A DNA stretch of 64,000 nucleotides from Fimbriimonadales bacterium. GTDB lineage: Bacteria > Armatimonadota > Fimbriimonadia > Fimbriimonadales > ATM1. The notes under the pieces are model-generated. The model was given only the letters and a program-made list of their open reading frames with translations, was not told the DNA's origin and did no database searches. The DNA lies in NCBI GenBank assembly GCA_035559795.1, contig DATMAR010000003.1, forward strand, positions 620,001 through 684,000, in the 5' to 3' direction. This document shows, piece after piece, positions 1-7,860 of the stretch. The position numbers and the translations under genes were made by a program. Every line of letters starts with the position of its first letter. The first letter of the stretch is position 1.

Positions 1-109
1 ATTGAGACACCTTGCGCAAAATAACCCCGACAAATGGTTGCTGGCGTTAGCGGAGTACGCCCCTGAGGATGGGTTTTTGCTCGCTGCGGCGTTGCTCGAA
101 CGCTCCTGA
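1..109 (+). CDS. C-terminal end of an unknown protein (partial)
   Basis: An open frame enters from the left edge and stops at TGA (107-109), which is followed at once by TAA. The last visible residues read HLAQNNPDKWLLALAEYAP and then a hydrophobic helix ending ALLERS. No stop interrupts the frame and its composition is protein-like (Leu/Ala-rich amphipathic helix), but only about 35 residues are visible and no family can be named. The next gene starts 77 bp downstream behind its own ribosome-binding site, so this may be the end of a separate transcript. Confidence 0.45.
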   Translation, partial: LRHLAQNNPDKWLLALAEYAPEDGFLLAAALLERS

Positions 110-143
110 TAACAGGCAAATTTGGGTAAAACTAACTACGCAT

Positions 144-161
144 ACTTCGGACGTCCGAAGT
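144..161. promoter_or_regulatory. 18-bp perfect palindrome ahead of the lipoprotein gene
   Basis: ACTTCGGACGTCCGAAGT is a perfect 18-bp palindrome. It extends into an imperfect dyad (GCATAC on the left, GTGTATGC on the right) and lies 14 bp before the AGGAGG ribosome-binding site of the lipoprotein gene at 186. It could be an operator for a dimeric repressor, or a hairpin in the 5' leader or at the end of the preceding transcript. No T-run follows it, so it is not a standard terminator. Confidence 0.4.
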
Positions 162-185
162 GTATGCTAATTTTAGGAGGTGTTT

Positions 186-524
186 ATGAAAAAGAAACTT
201 TTGTTACTTTTGGTTGGTTTGCTCGCTGTTTCCGTAGCTCTTTACGGTTGCCCAAAAGAAGAGACCGGAGAAGGCGGTGCTACGGCTGGTGAAAAGATCA
301 AAACAGCCGAACCTGGGACTCAAGAAACCGGAGCCACGGAAACCGGGACTGAAGCTGGAAAGACAGAAACCAGCACAACAGAAACCGGAGCAACGGGAAC
401 TACCGATACCGAAGCGAAGGATTCTGGGAGCACTGATACAGGCACGTCTGAATCAGGCAAGACCGACACGGGAACAACCGGAGGCGGCGAAACCGGCAGC
501 ACCGGGACTGACTCTGGCAACTAA
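186..524 (+). CDS. Small lipoprotein with Thr/Glu/Gly-rich tail
   Basis: A 112-residue protein. The start ATG at 186 is chosen because AGGAGG (175-180) lies 5 nt upstream; an in-frame GTG at 180 overlaps that site and is less likely. The N-terminus MKKK plus a Leu-rich helix ends in the lipobox LYGC, so Cys22 should be lipidated and the protein anchored on a membrane facing outwards. Everything after it is low-complexity and acidic, built from variants of TETGT/TDTGT, and should be disordered. There is no enzyme domain. A palindrome upstream and a terminator downstream make it look monocistronic. Function unknown; a surface spacer or stalk-like lipoprotein is only a guess. Confidence 0.75.
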   Translation: MKKKLLLLLVGLLAVSVALYGCPKEETGEGGATAGEKIKTAEPGTQETGATETGTEAGKTETSTTETGATGTTDTEAKDSGSTDTGTSESGKTDTGTTGGGETGSTGTDSGN

Positions 525-577
525 AATCTCGTAGTTCGTTAGAGCAGTTGTCAAGTACAATTGTTCTAAAGATGATG

Positions 578-614
578 ACGGTGGATGTGCATGCATTCAC
601 CGTTTTCGTTTTTG
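578..614 (+). terminator. Rho-independent terminator of the lipoprotein gene
   Basis: ACGGTG and CACCGT form the base of a hairpin around a TGCATGCA centre (578-602), followed by TTTTCGTTTTTG. It lies 54 bp after the lipoprotein stop on the same strand. Confidence 0.6.
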
Positions 615-639
615 TACTACTAATGTATAAGCCTCAAAT

Positions 640-670
640 AAAAAGCCTCAACAGCAGGAGCTGTTGAGGC
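640..670 (-). terminator. Terminator for the sugar isomerase gene, copy of an interspersed hairpin
   Basis: On the minus strand an 11-bp stem (GCCTCAACAGC, loop TCCT, GCTGTTGAGGC) is followed by TTTTT. It is 113 bp beyond the stop of the isomerase gene. The same stem, loop and flanks, identical over roughly 37 nt including a leading TTATAT, occur at 58516-58552 in the other orientation, and a near copy at 58448-58479. Confidence 0.7.
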
Positions 671-727
671 ATATAAGTTAGGAGCTTTTGAGGCATATAA
701 GCTTTTGAGGCATATAAGCTTTTGAGC
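671..727. repeat. Degenerate tandem copies of TTTTGAGGCATATAAG
   Basis: Directly next to the hairpin at 645-670 the unit TTTTGAGGCATATAAG recurs (about 688-703 and 704-719), and the hairpin's own right arm gives a related TTGAGGCATATAAG. They look like arms of the same terminator that have lost the central stem, as if the element had been duplicated and eroded by slippage. Confidence 0.55.
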
Positions 728-783
728 ATAGATAAAATTTCTAAGATTTCTTCGGGTTTTCTGCAAAAAGGAAAAAACTTTAT

Positions 784-1530
784 TTAGATTTCTGCGATAA
801 ACTTTTTTAGATTTTCTAAAGATAGCTTTGCGCTCACGAAAGGTGCGAGTTTAGGAAAGTCCATTTCGACAATAAGGTCTTTCGTGCCTGCGACTTTACA
901 GGCTCTCAGAATTTTGTTCCATGGCAATGTTCCAGTTCCTATTTCCGTATCACTGCCATCCTGTGCGAGATCTTTTGCATGAATCTGATGCACTTTTCCT
1001 TTCATTTTTTGAATTAGTTCTACGGAATCGTAATTCGCTTTATGCACCCAGAAAACATCTATTTGCGCTGCTAACTTCGGTGCATGGGCGAACAAGATTT
1101 CCCATAATGTTTTTCCGTCGAAGTTTCGGAATTCTACATCGTGATTGTGATATGCGAGTTGCAAACCTGCGTCGGCGAAAATTTGAGCACTTTTTTCGAT
1201 TTCATTTGCTGTTCTTATCCAGTCGTCATACGTTTTTCGCATAGATTCCGGCACGCCTGGAATCGTAACGATGTCACATTCCATTTCACGATGGTGTTCG
1301 ATTACGATTTCGGGAGTTTGCAAGACGGATTCGATGGAGACATGAGAACCAATCAGCTTTAATCCGATATTGTCGAATTCGCGTTTTACTGCCGTTGGCG
1401 AGTGCCCTCCGAAACCTGCCGCTTCGACGTATTCGTAGCCGATATCTCGAACTTGTTTACAGGCTCCGAAGAAATCTTTTCCCGTTTCGCCTCGAATCGT
1501 ATAGAGTTGGAGTGCAATTCTGAATGCCAT
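784..1530 (-). CDS. Sugar phosphate isomerase/epimerase (xylose isomerase-like TIM barrel)
   Basis: A 248-residue protein matching the AP-endonuclease-2/xylose isomerase-like TIM-barrel family. The start region has ALQLYTIR, typical of the first strand; conserved metal-site stretches follow: LIGSHVS, LAYHNHDVEF, QIDVFWVHKAN, QIHAKDLA and LIVEMDFP, with the usual Glu/Asp/His ligands. The length is slightly short of the usual 260-290 residues. Substrate cannot be predicted; relatives epimerise or isomerise keto-sugars and inositols in the cytosol. It is transcribed alone on the minus strand, with a terminator at 640-670, and the CCA-adding enzyme gene ends 70 bp upstream of its start. Confidence 0.85.
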   Translation of the reverse strand: MAFRIALQLYTIRGETGKDFFGACKQVRDIGYEYVEAAGFGGHSPTAVKREFDNIGLKLIGSHVSIESVLQTPEIVIEHHREMECDIVTIPGVPESMRKTYDDWIRTANEIEKSAQIFADAGLQLAYHNHDVEFRNFDGKTLWEILFAHAPKLAAQIDVFWVHKANYDSVELIQKMKGKVHQIHAKDLAQDGSDTEIGTGTLPWNKILRACKVAGTKDLIVEMDFPKLAPFVSAKLSLENLKKFIAEI

Positions 1531-1599
1531 AGCGATGTCAACTATTGCATTAACACGCGGTTATGTTATAGGGAGGTGTCAGGCGTTTTTGTGCGGGTG

Positions 1600-2994
1600 T
1601 TAAGTCGAAGTGTTCGACTGGAGAGATTTTTTGTAGGCTTCGTGGAGAAAGGAACGAGCGGCTGCTTTGTCGCCTGGGGGGATTTCCCCTTCTAAAACTG
1701 CCTGCTCCAAGACTCGTTTCCATTTTCCGACTTCCGGTCCTTCGGTAATGCCGAGTTCTTGCATGATTTCTTCGCCGTTCAGGGGTGAAGTCAAGCCCGC
1801 CTCTTTAATTTCCGTTTGCACTTCAGCGATTTTTTTTCGGATTGCGTCGAAATCTATTCCTTTCGGGATTTTGCCGACAGCACGCGCGTCTGCTTCGCAT
1901 AGAAGGAGTAGAGGCTCTGTAAGTTCGCCCATATCTCGGATGAGTTTGCGCGCAGCGGATGCGGTGAAGGTGGGGGCAGAGCCTAAGCGCATATGATTCC
2001 GCACTAACTTCGCTACGCTATCGCAATCCGCCTTGGGGAATTTCAGTCTTTTCATAATTTCGTACGTCATCTCCCCCCCTACTCTTTCGTGTTCGAAAAA
2101 ACGAATTCGTCCGTCTTCGTCTATGCTTTTGGTTCTCGGTTTTGCAATGTCGTGAAACAAAGCTCCTAATACTATGAGATATTTTTGGTGCGAATCGGGA
2201 ATCTCGAGATGGGCTGCATTTCTCACGACATCTAAAGTGTGTTCCCAAACATCTTTGGTGTGATAAGTTCCCTGCTCAACACCGATGCCTTCTTCGAGTT
2301 CCGGAATAAATTTTGGTAAGAGTCCGAAATCCATGAGTTCTTCGAGACATTCTGCTGCGCTCGGATGGGAAAGCATCTTCGTCAGTTCCTCTTGAATTCG
2401 TTCCATGCTGACGATTTCGAGGCGGTCACGCTCTTGTTTAATCGCTTCCGTCAGGCCCGGAGCATAGGAAAGAGAAAGTTGATTTTTGAAGCGCACCGCA
2501 CGAAGCATGCGCAGGGGGTCGTCTCGAAACGTCGCAGCCGGTTCTAACGGGGTTCTCAGGATTTTATGCTTGATATCCTCCAAGCCACGTCCTGTGAAAT
2601 CGAGAATGTCACCGGTATGTAGGTTCTTGAAAAGGGCGTTTATCGTGAAATCGCGTCTCAATGCATCTTCTTCGAGAGTGGCTGGCACTACATCGGGCTT
2701 TCTGCTTTGCGGGTCGTAACTTTCTCGTCTAGGACTTGCGAGTTCGACTTTCGAGTGATTGACCATGACGAGCGCCGTTCCGAATCTGGGATAGGTTACG
2801 GGTTCGATGCTGCTGATTCCTTTTTCTCGGAGAAAATACCCAAACTCGAGTGCGTCGCCATCCACGAGGATGTCTATCTCTTGAGGACTCGGGAGACCTA
2901 AGAGCGGATCCCGCACGGCTCCGCCAACCAAATAGAGGCGGTTTTCCCACTGGGTACCGCGGGTTGCTTCGGCAATTTTCTCTGCCGCGTTCAT
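1600..2994 (-). CDS. cca: CCA tRNA nucleotidyltransferase / poly(A) polymerase-family protein with HD domain
   Basis: A 464-residue class II nucleotidyltransferase that should add or repair the 3' CCA end of tRNAs. The N-terminal catalytic domain shows LVGGAVRDPLLG, the metal-binding EIDILVDGD in place of the more usual D-x-D, and RRDFTINALF. The RNA-binding neck contains RMLRAVRF. A C-terminal HD domain (residues about 250-360) has TLDVVRN, ALFHDIAKP and FFEHERVGGEM. Members with this HD domain may also have phosphatase or phosphodiesterase activity. Both tRNA genes in this window already encode CCA, so repair may be its main role here. A -10 hexamer lies exactly 8 nt before ATG, so the mRNA is probably leaderless. 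Confidence 0.88.
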   Translation of the reverse strand: MNAAEKIAEATRGTQWENRLYLVGGAVRDPLLGLPSPQEIDILVDGDALEFGYFLREKGISSIEPVTYPRFGTALVMVNHSKVELASPRRESYDPQSRKPDVVPATLEEDALRRDFTINALFKNLHTGDILDFTGRGLEDIKHKILRTPLEPAATFRDDPLRMLRAVRFKNQLSLSYAPGLTEAIKQERDRLEIVSMERIQEELTKMLSHPSAAECLEELMDFGLLPKFIPELEEGIGVEQGTYHTKDVWEHTLDVVRNAAHLEIPDSHQKYLIVLGALFHDIAKPRTKSIDEDGRIRFFEHERVGGEMTYEIMKRLKFPKADCDSVAKLVRNHMRLGSAPTFTASAARKLIRDMGELTEPLLLLCEADARAVGKIPKGIDFDAIRKKIAEVQTEIKEAGLTSPLNGEEIMQELGITEGPEVGKWKRVLEQAVLEGEIPPGDKAAARSFLHEAYKKSLQSNTST

Positions 2995-3002
2995 TGAAAA
3001 GA

Positions 3003-3008
3003 ATTATG
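3003..3008 (-). promoter_or_regulatory. -10 hexamer CATAAT of a predicted leaderless cca mRNA
   Basis: CATAAT on the minus strand ends 8 nt before the cca ATG (2994). A transcript started at the usual distance would begin at or next to the A of the start codon. No ribosome-binding site is visible. A clear -35 box is not seen. Confidence 0.5.
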
Positions 3009-3024
3009 CGTCCTTAGAGTCTGC

Positions 3025-3030
3025 TAATAT
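3025..3030 (+). promoter_or_regulatory. -10 hexamer TAATAT of a predicted leaderless mRNA
   Basis: TAATAT ends 8 nt before ATG at 3039, the same geometry as the divergent cca promoter 22 bp away. The two divergent start sites therefore share one 44-bp gap. No Shine-Dalgarno sequence is present. Confidence 0.5.
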
Positions 3031-3038
3031 CGAAAGAT

Positions 3039-3932
3039 ATGATGCCGCGTTCCGTTGCTGTTTTATTAGAGAACTGTTTGGATTACGCAGGAACGTTTCC
3101 CCCTGCTCGATTGGATTTGAAAGTGGCGTTCGAGAATTATCTTCGTTATCGAAAAGGAGCAGAAAGAGCGCTCGTGCGTTCTTTCGTTTGCCCTGTTTCG
3201 GTATTGAAGGATTTGCCTGAACGTGTCGAATCTGAAGTCGTTCTTTCTGTCATTGGAACGCGTGCAGAAAATTCGATAAAGGAAACCGTAGAGAAGGATT
3301 TTGCGTTGTTGAGTGATTTTTCTAAAACTCATTCGAGAGATTATCGGGTTCAATCGTACGAAATCCGAGCGAATTCACCGTTGGAAATCCACGGTTCATG
3401 GTTCGAAGACCTTCATCGAATGTTTCCGGGAATTCGAGCCTTCATCGAAATTCCATTCGACGAAACAACGCTTTCAGATTCCTTGAGTGCATTGAAAACT
3501 GAAAACTTATTCGGAAAGGTGCGTATTGCAGAACGAGATTCCGTACTCTCCGGCGAGCAATTGGCTCGATGGCTTGTTTTATGCGCCAATCTTCGTTTGC
3601 CTTTCAAAGCGACAGCGGGTTTGCATCATCCGATTTATTTGGATGAGAGGGGGACATACAAACATGGCTTTTTAAATCTTTTTTGCGCTGGGACGATTGC
3701 GTATTTCGGTGGGGATGAATTCGTCGTAAATTCTATTTTAGAGTGCGGGGATTCTTCCGAATTTCGTTTCTTAGAGGATGCGTTCGAGGTTCTCGGTCAT
3801 CGAGCGGAGATCTCTCGCATTCGCGAGGCGAGGGAGTGGTTAATTTCTTTCGGTTCCTGTTCCGTTGACGAACCTATCGAAGGGCTCGAAGCGTTGGGAT
3901 ATTGGGAAGCGGCGCATGCAGAAATTCAATAA
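3039..3932 (+). CDS. Conserved protein of unknown function next to fumarylacetoacetase
   Basis: A 297-residue cytosolic-looking protein with no signal peptide or membrane segment. The N-terminal stretch LENCLDYAGTFPPARLDL followed by an AFENYLRYRKG helix resembles an uncharacterised family I recall from several environmental phyla. A middle region with FRCPVSV-like strands (actual RSFVCPVSVL), FIEIPFDET, LFGKVRI and PFKATAGLHHPIY looks like strands of a TIM-barrel or related alpha/beta fold; the last motif has paired histidines. It starts 14 bp upstream of the fumarylacetoacetase gene and is surely cotranscribed with it, so a role near aromatic amino acid breakdown is plausible but not shown. 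Confidence 0.75.
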   Translation: MMPRSVAVLLENCLDYAGTFPPARLDLKVAFENYLRYRKGAERALVRSFVCPVSVLKDLPERVESEVVLSVIGTRAENSIKETVEKDFALLSDFSKTHSRDYRVQSYEIRANSPLEIHGSWFEDLHRMFPGIRAFIEIPFDETTLSDSLSALKTENLFGKVRIAERDSVLSGEQLARWLVLCANLRLPFKATAGLHHPIYLDERGTYKHGFLNLFCAGTIAYFGGDEFVVNSILECGDSSEFRFLEDAFEVLGHRAEISRIREAREWLISFGSCSVDEPIEGLEALGYWEAAHAEIQ

Positions 3933-3946
3933 TAATTTAAATCGAA

Positions 3947-5236
3947 GTGAATCCAACTAATCTTCCTCATCTTCGTTCGTGGGTTCCATATGGTCCCGAA
4001 TGTGATTTCCCTATTCAGAATTTGCCATACGGTGTATTTTCTCGTCTCGGCGAACATGCGCGCGTAGGTGTGGCAATCGGGGATTATGTTTTGGATTTGA
4101 GCGTGCTTTACGATGAGGGGTTGCTTTCCTCAAGGCACGTGCCGCTGAACGTATTCGCTTTACCGCGGTTGAACGAGTTTATGGATTGTGGTCTTTTGGC
4201 TTGGAGAGAAACGCGTTCGAGGGTTTCGGAAATTTTGCAAGAGGATAATCCGATTTTGCGCGACGATACGATGCTCCGATTGCGGGCGCTCCTTCCTTTG
4301 CATGAGATAAGACTTCATGTGCCCGTTTCGATTTGCGATTACGTAGATTTTTATTCTTGTGAACAACATGCTACGAATGTGGGGAGAATGTTTCGTCCCG
4401 AAAACCCGCTTTTGCCGAATTGGAAGTACATGCCCATCGGTTACAACGGTCGTGTGTCGAGTATTGTCGTTTCTGGGACTTCGATTCGCCGTCCTAAGGG
4501 GCAAATTAAAACAGGTGACGCCCCTCCGAAATACACAGCGACGAAAAAATTGGATTTCGAAACGGAAGTGGGTTTTTTCACGGGGAAAAGGAGCGAACTC
4601 GGAAAACCAATTTCGATAGAGGAGGCGGAGGAATATATTTTCGGTCTCGTTTTGGTGAACGATTGGTCTGCGAGAGATATCCAGCAGTGGGAATATCAAC
4701 CGTTGGGTCCGTTTTTGTCTAAATCGTTTGCGACTTCGATTAGTCCATGGGTTGTATCTTGGGAGGCGTTGGAGCCGTGGCGAGTGCAAGGACCGAAGCA
4801 AGAGCCAAAGCCGCTACCTTATTTGCGTTCGAAAGGGAAATGGGGGCTCGATTTGCAATTGGAAATCGCTTTGAAAACGGCAAAGGCTGCTTCTCCTAAA
4901 ACGATATCGAAGGTGAATTTCAAAAAGATGTATTGGAATATGGCGCAGCAACTCGCGCACCAAGCATCGAACGGCACGAATATACAAGTCGGAGACCTTT
5001 ATGCATCGGGAACCGTTTCGGGGGATTTTTGCGATGGGTCGAGCCCCCCACCGGCGACATTGGGATGCTTGCTCGAGTTGACCTGGGGGGGGAAGTTTCC
5101 GATTCGCTTGGAAACGGGTGAGAGCCGGACATTTTTAGAAGATGGCGATACGGTAATTATTCGGGGATATTGCTTAGGGGATGGATATCGTATAGGTTTC
5201 GGCGAGGTTTCCGGAACGATTCTTCCTGCTTTGTGA
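3947..5236 (+). CDS. fahA: Fumarylacetoacetase
   Basis: A 429-residue protein of the usual FAH length. It hydrolyses fumarylacetoacetate to fumarate and acetoacetate, the last step of tyrosine/homogentisate catabolism, in the cytosol. The N-terminal SH3-like domain is followed by the FAH catalytic core: DYVDFYSCEQHATNVG (metal Asp and catalytic His), LPNWKYMPIGYNGR, DFETEVGFF (two metal-ligand Glu), VLVNDWSARDIQQWEY (metal Asp) and PLGPFLSKSFATSISPW. The start is a GTG, with no strong ribosome-binding site, 14 bp after the upstream gene, so translational coupling is likely. No other tyrosine-degradation gene (hmgA, hpd) is in the window. Confidence 0.93.
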   Translation: MNPTNLPHLRSWVPYGPECDFPIQNLPYGVFSRLGEHARVGVAIGDYVLDLSVLYDEGLLSSRHVPLNVFALPRLNEFMDCGLLAWRETRSRVSEILQEDNPILRDDTMLRLRALLPLHEIRLHVPVSICDYVDFYSCEQHATNVGRMFRPENPLLPNWKYMPIGYNGRVSSIVVSGTSIRRPKGQIKTGDAPPKYTATKKLDFETEVGFFTGKRSELGKPISIEEAEEYIFGLVLVNDWSARDIQQWEYQPLGPFLSKSFATSISPWVVSWEALEPWRVQGPKQEPKPLPYLRSKGKWGLDLQLEIALKTAKAASPKTISKVNFKKMYWNMAQQLAHQASNGTNIQVGDLYASGTVSGDFCDGSSPPPATLGCLLELTWGGKFPIRLETGESRTFLEDGDTVIIRGYCLGDGYRIGFGEVSGTILPAL

Positions 5237-5278
5237 TTTTCGAGACATTTGTTGCGATGGAAAATGCGTGAAAGTCAG

Positions 5279-5284
5279 TAATAT
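5279..5284 (+). promoter_or_regulatory. -10 hexamer TAATAT ahead of the Eis-like gene
   Basis: TAATAT ends 9 nt before ATG (5294), again predicting a leaderless or nearly leaderless transcript. No ribosome-binding site is visible. Confidence 0.45.
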
Positions 5285-5293
5285 CAGCAAAGA

Positions 5294-6451
5294 ATGAAAG
5301 AACTTCATTTTCGACCTTATCAGCCGAGCGATTTCGAAGAGGTAGCGAATATCTGGTCGGTGGCTTTCAGCGCAGGTCGTCCTTATCGGTTCGGTGAAGA
5401 ACTCGAAGGGGAAGAATCTAAGATATATGTTGCAGAAAAAGAAAAACGGGTGCTTGCAGCGTTTCGATTACATGAGATGAGGGTTACTCGTGGAGAGAGC
5501 GACTTACATTGCGCTGGTGTTGCGGCTGTGGCAGTGGCGATAGAAGCACGAAATACGGGCATCGGCAAGGAAATGTTGCGTTGGTCTCTGCGAGAAATGC
5601 AGAAAGCGAATTGGCACATTTCTTCGCTTTATGCTTTTCGAGAAAGTTATTATCGCGCATTCGGGTGGGCATGTGCAGGTAAGAGCATTCGTATTAAGTG
5701 CCCGAGTCAATTTCTAAGTAAATTTCAAACCGATTTACTTATTCGCAAGTTTCCATTCGAGAAATGGAAAGAATTAGAGTCTGCATATCTTCCTTTTGCG
5801 AGGAAATATTCGGGAATGACTTTACGGACGGCAAAATGGTGGCGGAGATTATTGGAGCACCCCGACAATCCCCCCCTGATCTACGCTATTGGTGAGCCCA
5901 TTCAGGCTTATGCGGTTTTTCGATTGACGCAGGATTTTTGGGTGGAGCAGCAGATTCTCGAAAGTGCATGGAGCACTCGAGAGGGTTATTTAGGACTGTT
6001 AGCTCTGTTCAGCGCGATAGGAGTGAATCGAGAGTCGGTTTCATGGCACGAGCCATCGGATAGCCCTTTCGTTGCAGAAAGCCTGGATACAGGAGTAAGT
6101 GTTTCGATGTGGTCACCGACGATGTTTCGCGTTATCGATTTGCCGTCGGCATTTCGCGCATTGAAACCGGACGAGTCGGGTGAGTTTACCTTTCGTGTCT
6201 TCGACCCGGAACTTCCGGAGAACGAGGGACCTTGGCATGTGCGCTTCGGCTCGGGATGCGTGGAGATAGAGCGGACGCAGAGTGCGGATGTGGAAATCGA
6301 GGGGGGGCGACTTTCTCAGGCGTTTATGGGAGAGCCGTCTTTAGAGGATTTAGTGAGACAGGGAATGGTAAAAGTGCATTCCGAGAATGCTTTAAAACAT
6401 ATGCTTCGTTTACTCCACCCGAAACCGGTTTATTCTTTGGACCGCTTTTAG
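5294..6451 (+). CDS. GNAT acetyltransferase of the Eis type with SCP2-like C-terminal domain
   Basis: A 385-residue protein, close to the usual 390-420 of Eis-like enzymes. The first GNAT domain opens FRPYQPSDFEEVANIW and carries the acetyl-CoA-binding loop as AVAVAIEARNTGIGKEML, where the normal V-x-P-x-x-R-x-x-G-x-G is modified. A second degenerate GNAT domain follows, with SYYRAFGW at the junction. The C-terminal 100 residues (FTFRVFDPELPEN, VEIEGGRLSQAFMG) match the sterol-carrier-protein-2-like domain of Eis. Family members N-acetylate amines of varied substrates, including aminoglycosides; the substrate here is unknown. It is followed 31 bp later by queC, which has its own possible promoter. 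Confidence 0.85.
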   Translation: MKELHFRPYQPSDFEEVANIWSVAFSAGRPYRFGEELEGEESKIYVAEKEKRVLAAFRLHEMRVTRGESDLHCAGVAAVAVAIEARNTGIGKEMLRWSLREMQKANWHISSLYAFRESYYRAFGWACAGKSIRIKCPSQFLSKFQTDLLIRKFPFEKWKELESAYLPFARKYSGMTLRTAKWWRRLLEHPDNPPLIYAIGEPIQAYAVFRLTQDFWVEQQILESAWSTREGYLGLLALFSAIGVNRESVSWHEPSDSPFVAESLDTGVSVSMWSPTMFRVIDLPSAFRALKPDESGEFTFRVFDPELPENEGPWHVRFGSGCVEIERTQSADVEIEGGRLSQAFMGEPSLEDLVRQGMVKVHSENALKHMLRLLHPKPVYSLDRF

Positions 6452-6465
6452 TGCTTTTTTAATAG

Positions 6466-6471
6466 TATAAC
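6466..6471 (+). promoter_or_regulatory. -10 hexamer TATAAC ahead of queC
   Basis: TATAAC ends 11 nt before the queC ATG, leaving room for only a very short leader. It may give queC-queE transcription independent of the upstream gene. Confidence 0.35.
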
Positions 6472-6482
6472 TTTTCTTAGAG

Positions 6483-7193
6483 ATGAGTTCTAACAAGGCT
6501 GTCGTACTGCTCAGCGGAGGGATGGATTCCGCTGTGTGTTTAGCCTTAGCCAAAGAAAGGGGCTATCGCACTCATGCTCTTTCTTTTCGCTATGGGCAGC
6601 GGCATTCGTATGAACTCGAATGCGCCAAAAGAATTGCGAGTTCTTTAGGAGTCGAAGAACATCGCATCATAGAGATTAACCCGAATGCCTTTGGGGAGTC
6701 AGCACTCACTTCTGATATCGAAGTTCCGAAAAACCGTTCACTCGAAGAAATAACAAAAGAGATTCCTGTTACCTATGTCCCTGCGCGTAACACGATTTTT
6801 TTAGCCTTCGCTTTGGCATATGCCGAAACGCTCGATGCATCGGATATTTTCATAGGTGTGAATGCTTTGGATTACAGCGGCTATCCTGATTGTCGTCCGG
6901 AATATATCGAGGCATTCGAGGCAATGGCGAATCTCGCTACGAAAGCGGCAGTCGAAGGAAAAGTAAAAACGAAGATTCACACACCATTAATACAAATGCA
7001 CAAGTCGGAAATCGTTCGTGAGGGTTTACGTTTGGGAGTAGATTTTTCTTTAACGAACAGTTGTTACGACCCATCGGAGAGCGGTGAAGCATGCGGGGAG
7101 TGCGATTCTTGTTTGCTTCGACTAAAGGGATTTCGTGAAGTGGGGGTACCCGACCCGATAAAATATCGCATACGACGCGCAAGGGTTCGCTGA
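6483..7193 (+). CDS. queC: 7-cyano-7-deazaguanine synthase QueC
   Basis: A 236-residue ATP-dependent enzyme that converts 7-carboxy-7-deazaguanine to preQ0 in queuosine biosynthesis. The PP-loop SGGMDS is at residues 11-16, [10 protein letters not shown] follows, and [20 protein letters not shown] and [12 protein letters not shown] are family signatures. The zinc site is complete: Cys194, Cys204, Cys207 and Cys210 in C-x9-C-x2-C-x2-C. It lies 3 bp upstream of queE and is cotranscribed with it; queA lies at the far right end of the window. Confidence 0.96.
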   Translation: MSSNKAVVLLSGGMDSAVCLALAKERGYRTHALSFRYGQRHSYELECAKRIASSLGVEEHRIIEINPNAFGESALTSDIEVPKNRSLEEITKEIPVTYVPARNTIFLAFALAYAETLDASDIFIGVNALDYSGYPDCRPEYIEAFEAMANLATKAAVEGKVKTKIHTPLIQMHKSEIVREGLRLGVDFSLTNSCYDPSESGEACGECDSCLLRLKGFREVGVPDPIKYRIRRARVR

Positions 7194-7196
7194 TTT

Positions 7197-7835
7197 ATGG
7201 CACGTGTATATTCGGTAAAAGAAATTTATTACACATTACAAGGGGAAGGCGCCAACGCGGGGCGTGCGGCTGTTTTTTTGCGTTTTTCAGGGTGCAATTT
7301 ATGGAGTGGGCAAGAAGATGATCGCGCCGAAGCAATTTGTTCGTTTTGCGATACGGATTTCGTGGGTACAGACGGACCCGGCGGAGGGAAATTCGTTTCC
7401 CCACAAAAGTTGGCAGAAGCAGTTTCCGAGAAATGGAAACAGAAGGGGGGGCGGAAATTCGTGGTATGCACAGGCGGAGAACCGCTTTTGCAACTGGACA
7501 TTCCGCTCATCCGTGCCCTGCATGAAAAAGGTTTCGAAATCGCCATCGAGACGAACGGGACGATTCCAGCCCCGCCTGGAATCGATTGGATTTGCGTAAG
7601 CCCGAAAGCCGAAGCACCTCTTCGCCAAATTTCAGGAGACGAATTGAAATTGGTGTTTCCGCAAGATGGGTTGGACCCAGCGCAGTTCGAAAATCTTTCG
7701 TTTAAACATTTCTTTTTGCAGCCGATGGATTGCAAAGATTTGGAGAAAAACATTCAGTTGGCTGTCGAGTATTGTTTGCAGCATCCGCGCTGGCGTTTAA
7801 GTTTGCAGATGCATAAATTATTGGGTTTACCGTAA
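7197..7835 (+). CDS. queE: 7-carboxy-7-deazaguanine synthase QueE (radical SAM)
   Basis: A 212-residue radical SAM enzyme that converts 6-carboxytetrahydropterin to 7-carboxy-7-deazaguanine, the step before QueC. The cluster Cys are Cys33, Cys48 and Cys51: the C-x14-C-x2-C spacing found in a subset of QueE proteins rather than the canonical C-x3-C-x2-C. YTLQGEGANAGRAAVFLRF precedes them; CTGGEPLLQ and AIETNGT are the SAM-binding motifs. The C-terminus FFLQPMD and LSLQMHKLLG matches the family. The stop is 26 bp from the convergent ribulokinase stop. Confidence 0.95.
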   Translation: MARVYSVKEIYYTLQGEGANAGRAAVFLRFSGCNLWSGQEDDRAEAICSFCDTDFVGTDGPGGGKFVSPQKLAEAVSEKWKQKGGRKFVVCTGGEPLLQLDIPLIRALHEKGFEIAIETNGTIPAPPGIDWICVSPKAEAPLRQISGDELKLVFPQDGLDPAQFENLSFKHFFLQPMDCKDLEKNIQLAVEYCLQHPRWRLSLQMHKLLGLP

Positions 7836-7860
7836 GATGAACTTTGCGATGCAGTTATCT

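Noticed and set aside
144-161. Rho-independent terminator
   Set aside because: The palindrome is not followed by a T-run on either strand.
4160-4801. 213-codon open frame on the minus strand
   Set aside because: Lies fully inside fahA in another frame; composition (Arg/His/Phe-rich) is that of an antisense shadow.
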